Positions 53,600 to 58,191 of a stretch of DNA of 58,191 nucleotides are shown in pieces (within the stretch, counting starts at the first letter, position 1; every line of letters starts with the position of its first letter). The DNA lies in NCBI GenBank assembly GCA_902805975.1, contig CADCUT010000221.1, positions 2,444 through 60,634 on the forward strand, in the 5' to 3' direction. The position numbers and the translations under genes are program-made. The notes under the pieces were generated by a model. It was not told where the DNA came from, did not search any database, and was given only the letters and a program-made list of their open reading frames with translations. The stretch is from an uncultured Rubrobacteraceae bacterium. Lineage in GTDB: Bacteria; Actinomycetota; Rubrobacteria; Rubrobacterales; Rubrobacteraceae.

Positions 53600-53700
53600 G
53601 CCGACCCGTTACGCTACAGGCGCAAGCGTAGCTCGCGCCGCCAGCCGCGGCCTTCGGCCCACGCTTTCAACACGGCGCTTCGCGCCTGTCAGAACGCTCC
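53600..53700. other. Hairpin-rich intergenic stretch between tRNA-Leu and the LCP gene
   Basis: A run of small palindromes: GCTAC..GTAGC (53613-53632), GGCC-TTC-GGCC (53649-53659) and GGCGC-TTC-GCGCC (53674-53686). A 39-codon minus-strand frame also crosses it but has no support. No T-tracts. Likely the 3' region of the LCP transcript; otherwise unexplained. Confidence 0.45.
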
Positions 53701-53811
53701 CTCTGGTCGCTTTCAGCCGGTCGTCCATAAACGGTACGCCTCCAGATATTCGAACCGCCCGCGTCTAACCGCCCGCGCGATACGGGGCCCGCTCGTCAGA
53801 CCGGAGGCGAG

Positions 53812-54753
53812 CTAGTAGCGGAACTCGTCGAGCATCTCCTCGTTGGCCTCGTCGTCGGGTACGAGAACCTGGTCGCCGTTCTCCAGGGTCTCGGGGGTGC
53901 CCTGGAGTTGGTTGGCGGTCATCTGGGAGTTTGGCCCGCGCCTGACGAGGACGCGGCCGAGGGTGACGCCCTGGCCGAGGCCGAGGTCGGTCAGGAGGTT
54001 GCGGTCCGCCACCCTGAGGATCGTCGGCAGTTGCTTTACGGTATTCCAGTCGAAAGCCTGGCTGCGCAGGGCGGCCACGAGCTGCTGCTGGCGTTGGATC
54101 CGGTCGAGGTCGCCGCCGGCGGTGCCGCGGTAGCGGGCGTAGAAGAGGGCCTGCTGACCGTTCAGGGTCTGGAGGCCGTCCTCGATCTCGTACTTCGGCG
54201 GGATCTCGTCCTCGACGTCCACCTCCACACCGCCCATCGCGTTGATGACGTCCCTGAAGCCTTCGAAATCGACCACCGCGTAGTGGTCCACGTCAATCTT
54301 CGAGTAGTCCTCGAACGCGGTGATCGTCTGGTCGATGCCGCCGAAGTTGTAGGCGGCGTTGATCCTGTTCTCCTCACCAGGCGCTATCTCCACCAGCAGG
54401 TCCCGCGGCACCGAGAGCAGCCTCACGTCCCCGGTCCCGGGATCCACCCTGACCAGCATGATCGTGTCGGTCCGGCTCCCCTCCTCCTCGCTCTCCGGAC
54501 GCTCATCAACCCCGAGCACCAGCACGTTGAAGGGACCTTCCGCCACCTTCTCCCCTCCCCCGAACATCTTCTCGACCCAGCTCGTTGGGGAGGCCTCCAA
54601 CGGCTCGGGCCCCGTCTTCTCGGCCGGCTCGGGCTCGTAAGCCAGCGCCACACCCCCGACCACGAGCGCCACGAGAACGAACGGCAGGGACCACACCCAC
54701 CACCGGCGGCGCGCAGCACCGGACTCCTTCGTGTAATCCTGAAAGTCCCTCAT
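53812..54753 (-). CDS. LytR-CpsA-Psr family cell-wall ligase
   Basis: Membrane enzyme that attaches glycopolymers (teichoic acid or similar) to peptidoglycan. Cytoplasmic N-terminus, one membrane segment (about 20-38), then the LCP domain: NVLVLGVDERPE, SRTDTIMLVRVDP, LLSVPRDLLVEI, INAAYNFGG, GLQTLNGQQALFYARYR and the catalytic-pocket DLDRIQRQQQLVAAL. 313 aa from the ATG at 54753; the track TTG at 54762 falls inside the -10 box. Confidence 0.92.
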   Translation of the reverse strand: MRDFQDYTKESGAARRRWWVWSLPFVLVALVVGGVALAYEPEPAEKTGPEPLEASPTSWVEKMFGGGEKVAEGPFNVLVLGVDERPESEEEGSRTDTIMLVRVDPGTGDVRLLSVPRDLLVEIAPGEENRINAAYNFGGIDQTITAFEDYSKIDVDHYAVVDFEGFRDVINAMGGVEVDVEDEIPPKYEIEDGLQTLNGQQALFYARYRGTAGGDLDRIQRQQQLVAALRSQAFDWNTVKQLPTILRVADRNLLTDLGLGQGVTLGRVLVRRGPNSQMTANQLQGTPETLENGDQVLVPDDEANEEMLDEFRY

Positions 54754-54761
54754 CCCCGGCA

Positions 54762-54790
54762 AGTCTAATCTCGCGCGCAGGTCAAAGCAA
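54762..54790 (-). promoter_or_regulatory. Promoter of the LCP gene (leaderless or nearly so)
   Basis: TTGCTT (54790-54785), 17 bases, TAGACT (54767-54762) on the minus strand. The ATG is only eight bases past the -10 box, so transcription starts at or within a base or two of the start codon. Confidence 0.7.
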
Positions 54791-54992
54791 TAAACGCATC
54801 GTGCCCGACGACCGATATGTCACGGCCGATCCGCCCGTATCCTGGCCGCGCTCAGACCCAATGAAGACCGCCAGGGCCCGGGCACCAGGACGTCAGAGAC
54901 GCCGTACGACGATTGGTGGTGTCGAGGTCGGCTGGGTGATCTGGCTCCACCGCCCATGGTAGATCGCCGGTACGCGCCCGACTTCGCCGCGC

Positions 54993-55029
54993 GAGGATTC
55001 GGGACCCTGTTCGGAGGTCCCGAATCCTC
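54993..55029 (-). terminator. Perfect hairpin after the HAF-repeat gene
   Basis: GAGGATTCGGGACC and GGTCCCGAATCCTC form a perfect 14-base-pair stem with a nine-base loop, 13 bases past the stop of the gene at 55042. No T-tract follows on either strand, so it may be a Rho-assisted terminator or 3' stabiliser. The remaining gap down to the LCP promoter shows no gene. Confidence 0.7.
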
Positions 55030-55041
55030 TACCGGGTGCTG

Positions 55042-56508
55042 CTAGTTGGAGAAGTCGAAGGTCGCTCGATGTACCGTGCCGTCGTCGAGCTTCAGCACCA
55101 GCTGCCGGCAACTGGTCCACGCCCTGTCTGTCTTCCACACGTAGGTGTACTCGTCGGCCGCGGCGTCGTAGGTAAGGCCGCCCGTGTTCGCGGGCGTGGT
55201 CTCCTCGATCCCATCCACAGGATCAGTCACGTCGCACGGCACCTGCTCGGACCTCGGGTAGGTCTCCTCGATGACGTCGAGGCCCTGGTCTCCCGAGAGG
55301 CTGAACTTCACCGGAACAGCACGCCCGGCCTTCACGATGTTGACCGTCGGGAGGTTATCGACCGGGGCGAAGAAGCCGCTAAAGTCGTAGACGGGGTTCA
55401 GGAGGAAGGCCTGCAAGCGTCCATCCTTGTAGCCGGAGCCGGTGATCTGGCCGGCCTCGTTGATCGCGTAGGCGTCGACGAGCTTCCAACTTGACTCAGG
55501 CGGTATCAACTCGTTCAGATCCCTGACCTGGCCATTCGCCCACAATGTCGCGGAGAACTGCTCTGACTGGGGCGCGCCGGCTACGTCGTTGCGGGACCAA
55601 CCGATCACCCGGCCGGACTCGTCCAGGTCACGCGCCCTGGTGTAGACGTCGCCTGACAGGGGCTCCAGAGGCTCGGTCACCGCCTCCCCGTCCCCACCGT
55701 CATCATAGAGAAAGGCTCGTCCCTGGGGGGGATTCTGACCGGGGTTGAACGACCACCCGATAGCCTGGCCGGAGTTGTTGATCCCGACGGCCTCGCTGGC
55801 CGGGAAGCCGTCGTGTTTGCCGAGCCAATCCACCGCCCCGCTACGGTAGACGAAGGCCTCGCTCTGGGTCTCCGAGCTCCCCGCGCCCCCGACCACGTGC
55901 CCTGAGTCGTTGACGCCCCATGCCGCGCTGTAGGGCTTCTCGAGGTTCGCTCCGAGATCGGTCAGGGCGCCGCTTTCGTAGATGTACGCCTGCATCCGGT
56001 TGTTTATGGTGCCGGCGCCGACGATCCGGCCCGACTCGTTGATGGCCTGGGCGCCGGTCAGGTCCCACCCGGAGCCGGCCGGGATCAGGCCGTTCATGTC
56101 CTTCATCCGGCCGTCCTCGTACAGGAAGGCCCTGAACCTCTGCTGCCCGCCGACCAGGATCCGCCACTCCCCCACCACGTCCCCGGACTCGTTGATGCCG
56201 CGGGCGCGGCTGAGGTTGGCGCCGGCGGGCCAGCCGAGGTCCCGCGTTACCCCATCCTCCCACAGAAACGCGCGCGACTGTCCCGTAGGGTTCTGTCCCT
56301 GTCCAGCAACCTGGCCGGGTTCGTTGATGTCGCGGCCAATGCTATTGGTCCACTGCGGATCAAGGGTCACAACCTCATAGCGCGTCTTGCCCGCCGCGTC
56401 GGCCGGCCGCATACCCACGCCCGCGAGATACACCAACGCCAGCAAAACCGCCGCCACAACCGCCAGAACCGACGACGCTGCTCCCCAGATATCGGTCACC
56501 CTAGGCAT
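55042..56508 (-). CDS. Secreted HAF-repeat (beta-propeller-like) protein with C-terminal PxKF domain
   Basis: 488 aa. Signal or anchor helix at about 8-32 (AVVAAVLLALVYLAGVG), followed by seven repeats of about 45-55 residues, each built on xxINxSGxVVG then AFLYxxGxxxDL (for example GINESGDVVGEW, AINESGRIVGAG, GVNDSGHVVGGA, GINNSGQAIGWS, AINEAGQITGSG). Seven such units suggest a seven-bladed propeller. The end (about 400-488) is a PxKF-type domain (GRAVPVKFSLSGDQGLDVI..CRQLVLKLDDG) with one Cys pair. ATG with GTAGGGAAG upstream. Likely surface or extracellular; ligand unknown. Confidence 0.82.
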   Translation of the reverse strand: MPRVTDIWGAASSVLAVVAAVLLALVYLAGVGMRPADAAGKTRYEVVTLDPQWTNSIGRDINEPGQVAGQGQNPTGQSRAFLWEDGVTRDLGWPAGANLSRARGINESGDVVGEWRILVGGQQRFRAFLYEDGRMKDMNGLIPAGSGWDLTGAQAINESGRIVGAGTINNRMQAYIYESGALTDLGANLEKPYSAAWGVNDSGHVVGGAGSSETQSEAFVYRSGAVDWLGKHDGFPASEAVGINNSGQAIGWSFNPGQNPPQGRAFLYDDGGDGEAVTEPLEPLSGDVYTRARDLDESGRVIGWSRNDVAGAPQSEQFSATLWANGQVRDLNELIPPESSWKLVDAYAINEAGQITGSGYKDGRLQAFLLNPVYDFSGFFAPVDNLPTVNIVKAGRAVPVKFSLSGDQGLDVIEETYPRSEQVPCDVTDPVDGIEETTPANTGGLTYDAAADEYTYVWKTDRAWTSCRQLVLKLDDGTVHRATFDFSN

Positions 56509-56538
56509 CTTCCCTACCCCTTTCCTGCTCGCGTTCCT

Positions 56539-56646
56539 CTACTCGCCGCCGCGTGGAGGCCGCCTGTCGACGTGTGCGAGCACCGCCTCGAACGCGAAGA
56601 CCACCACAAAGATTCCCAGGGCCGATAGCAGGATCAGTTCTTGCAT
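56539..56646 (-). CDS. Small membrane peptide, 35 aa (too short for the ORF track)
   Basis: ATG at 56646 with AAAGGAAGAGGAG directly upstream. The product MQELILLSALGIFVVVFAFE has one hydrophobic helix and ends in a short basic tail (HVDRRPPRGGE). It stops 30 bases before the HAF-repeat gene, so the two are probably one transcript. The ribosome-binding site is among the best in the window. Function unknown. Confidence 0.55.
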   Translation of the reverse strand: MQELILLSALGIFVVVFAFEAVLAHVDRRPPRGGE

Positions 56647-57090
56647 CTCCTCTTCCTTTACTCAGCCGGGCAGGCGACAGTAGCGTCGCTCCCCGACACC
56701 CTTGTGTAACGTTGGTAGCTTACGGTTCAGGAATTAGATGCGCATAGGACTGCAGTACCATTTTCGTAACCAGGCCGGCTCTTCTCGGACCATCCTGATT
56801 CAACGCGAGAGGATCGCGAATCTATACGCTGGAAATGCTCACCAGAACCAGAAGACCTTGCTACCGCAGACGGAGGCCTGAGCTTCTCTTACTCCCTTGT
56901 AAAAGCGACCAAGATAACTGCTACCGCCGTGGGTGGTAGAGGTTATCGGCCGCGTCGGTCTCGTCAGAGAAGGCACCAATCTGCACGCCTTAGGTCATAC
57001 CCTCGCAACGGTCCTTTCGGCGCGTGATGGGTACTCCAGGATCGTACGATCTGCAGATTACGTGTCGATCTTGCAGGTAAGGGGTACCTG
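56647..57090. other. Gene-poor stretch, locally lower in GC
   Basis: 444 bases with many stops in all frames and lower GC than the surroundings. Apart from the hairpin at 56913-56947 I see no gene, RNA family or repeat. It may hold the promoter of the small peptide and HAF gene, or be decayed sequence next to the pdxY remnant. Confidence 0.5.
56913..56947. other. Long imperfect hairpin
   Basis: GATAAC, TG, CTACCGCC, GTG loop, GGTGGTAG, AG, GTTATC: an inner eight-pair stem with one G-U, a 2x2 internal loop and an outer six-pair stem. Orientation of any transcript is unknown. Confidence 0.5.
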
Positions 57091-57249
57091 CTAGCATCCG
57101 ATTGAGGATACGAGCCTCAACGCCGTGGATGGACTGCGCGAGGCGTTCGGCTCCCGGCGGCCGGGACTTGGTTCAGACAGGGCCTCCGACCCGCGTTGTA
57201 CGTCAGGGTCAGAAGACCTCCCAGACCATGGTGACGCTCTCTTCCGCAT

Positions 57250-57471
57250 CGAGCGCCTCCGGACGAACCGGTCCTCGATGCCCCGGACGACGCCGGCGAC
57301 GTCATCGGCGGGGAGCACCGACCCCCGCCACTCCCCGCAGCCCGTGTGGTTGCTGAAGTGGACCGTGTTTACCGGCCACACCTCGAAGCCCATCCGCTGC
57401 AGCGGGAAGACGGCCGCGCTGTTGCCGACGTGCCCGTAGGCCACAGACGACTGTATCGAAAGGATGTTCAA
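57250..57471 (-). pseudogene. Truncated pyridoxal kinase (pdxY) remnant
   Basis: From a TTG at 57471 the first 68 residues match the PdxY N-terminus: [37 protein letters not shown] and [17 protein letters not shown]. After about 57270 the frame becomes low-complexity basic sequence ending at 57091. The ATP-binding and catalytic parts (GTGD region) of the roughly 285 aa family are absent. A different frame at 57209-57270 reads [14 protein letters not shown] then stop, as if an internal deletion joined two genes. Non-functional as a kinase. Confidence 0.75.
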
Positions 57472-57723
57472 GCCGGTAGTCCCCTCGTGGGTCCCGCGGG
57501 CGTTGGCGCGCCAATCCTACCAGTCTCCGACGCTACGTCCGCTCCACGCCCCGAGCGTCGGCACCACCTCGAAGACTCCTCGCATGGCGGGGTTCCTTCG
57601 GGAGGGAGAAGTCCCTCGCAAGCTCTAGGACCTCGAAGCGGCTCCTCGCGCAGGCGACCCTCTGCTTCCCGATTCGTTCCGCCGCGCCCAAGGGGAGGGC
57701 TGGGGCGGAATGGTATCTTGCGG

Positions 57724-58038
57724 TCAGCCGGCCCTGAGCGCGGGACACTCGTTCTCGTAGGCGCCCGAGGGCCCGCGACGCGTACTCGCGGCGACGCCCT
57801 CCCTGGCGCCCGCGCTCTCCCGCCTCAACCTCCCTAGCGCCTCGGCCAGCGCCCCGCCGCGGGGGGCCCGCGCCTCCCCCCGCGCGACGATCTCGCCGAT
57901 GGCGAAGTACGCCTCCTGCTCGCGGGCGCACGGCCCGCAGAAGGCCACGCCCCGGATCTCCGCGACCGCCGGGTGGGGGCAGGGGCTCTCCGTCTTGCTT
58001 CGCACCTGGCAAGGTGCCGGTGCAGGCGATGCGTTCAT
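57724..58038 (-). CDS. Small Cys-rich protein of unknown function
   Basis: 104 aa from the ATG at 58038, which has AAGGGGGA upstream (preferred over the track start). The N-terminal half holds CQVRSKTESPCPHPAVAEI and FCGPCAREQEAYFAIGEI: four to five Cys plus a His spaced like a small zinc ribbon. The C-terminal half is basic and Ala/Arg-rich. No membrane segment. It lies between the HU gene and the pdxY remnant; the 252-base gap below it (57472-57723) shows no gene. Confidence 0.6.
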   Translation of the reverse strand: MNASPAPAPCQVRSKTESPCPHPAVAEIRGVAFCGPCAREQEAYFAIGEIVARGEARAPRGGALAEALGRLRRESAGAREGVAASTRRGPSGAYENECPALRAG

Positions 58039-58090
58039 GGAATCCCCCTTCCCACGGAACGGCGGCACGTCGGCCCCCGTTCGAAGACCC

Positions 58091-58191
58091 CTAGATGGCC
58101 CCCTTGAGGGCGTTGCCCGCGCTGAAGGAGGGCACCTTAGACGCCGCGATCTTCATCTTCTCGCCGGTCTGGGGGTTGCGGCCCTCCCTGG
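58091..58191 (-). CDS. hup: HU-type nucleoid protein (only the C-terminus in the window)
   Basis: The complement reads [20 protein letters not shown], then [10 protein letters not shown] and TAG at 58091. RNPQTGE is the DNA-binding arm signature of HU/IHF and AGNALK the typical end. About 33 codons are present; the rest lies beyond the right edge. Confidence 0.95.
   Translation of the reverse strand, partial: REGRNPQTGEKMKIAASKVPSFSAGNALKGAI

Noticed and set aside
53590-53730. 39-codon ORF on the minus strand
   Set aside because: It coincides with the run of palindromes, has no ribosome-binding site and reads as basic low-complexity sequence.
57533-58012. 159 aa minus-strand ORF
   Set aside because: Overlaps the Cys-rich ORF in another frame; the latter has the better ribosome-binding site and Cys/His pattern.

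Overview
The window is high-GC, densely packed bacterial chromosome with almost every gene on the minus strand. It looks like a deep-branching actinobacterium of the Rubrobacter type. This rests on protein style, high GC and the combination of an ftsA-containing division cluster with mreBCD-rodA; I could not run a taxonomic search. There are no rRNA genes, insertion sequences, prophage genes or CRISPR arrays. Coordinates rise against the direction of transcription for most genes, so 'downstream' usually means a lower coordinate.

Layout. 1-12702 is a dcw (division and cell wall) operon read mraZ-rsmH-ftsL-ftsI-murF-mraY-murD-ftsW-murG-murC-ftsQ-ftsA; murE is not in its usual place and ftsA runs off the left edge. 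12703-13261 holds an MraZ-type operator region and two tRNA genes (CAU and Asn) with a clear sigma-70 promoter. 13258-19821 holds dnaG, the divergent ppc, dgt and recO. 19802-25605 is deoC-era-cdd-dgk/PAP2-ybeY-pgpH-phoH. 25820-31436 is a translation and stress block (yqeY, hit, rsmE, dnaJ, hrcA, lepA), with rpsT divergent. 31850-32496 is a decayed methyltransferase gene. 32484-36653 holds a ParB-like gene, a GNAT acetyltransferase, holA, a comEC that stops before the nuclease-like domain, and comEA. 36819-39839 is tRNA-Ala, rsfS, nadD, obgE, rpmA and rplU. 40078-44473 is the rod-shape cluster rodA-mreD-mreC-mreB-radC. 44651-53412 is maf, ndk, a zinc-ribbon membrane protein, folC, valS, clpX, clpP and tig. 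53476-58191 holds tRNA-Leu, an LCP cell-wall ligase, a secreted seven-repeat HAF/PxKF protein with a tiny membrane peptide, a pdxY remnant, a small Cys-rich protein and the end of an HU gene.

The genes are mostly housekeeping and tightly coupled. Four-base GTGA/ATGA stop-start overlaps join many neighbours, so translation is probably coupled through long polycistronic mRNAs making peptidoglycan precursors, the divisome and the elongasome.

The most unusual signal is a family of five intergenic palindromic elements (about 110-170 bp each) at 25680, 29551, 36681, 39931 and 44477. Each fills a gap between co-directional genes. The arms are degenerate tandem heptamers of the form AGGYTYK, read one way in the 5' arm and as the complement in the 3' arm, around a core that differs between copies. 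They begin at, or inside, the stop codon of the upstream gene. Two copies share a nested hairpin of 27 bases with three differences. I do not recognise this family. A second oddity is a set of genes whose conserved N-terminus extends upstream of any ATG/GTG/TTG (mraZ and ybeY pointing to CTG; phoH and rsmE lacking any usual start).
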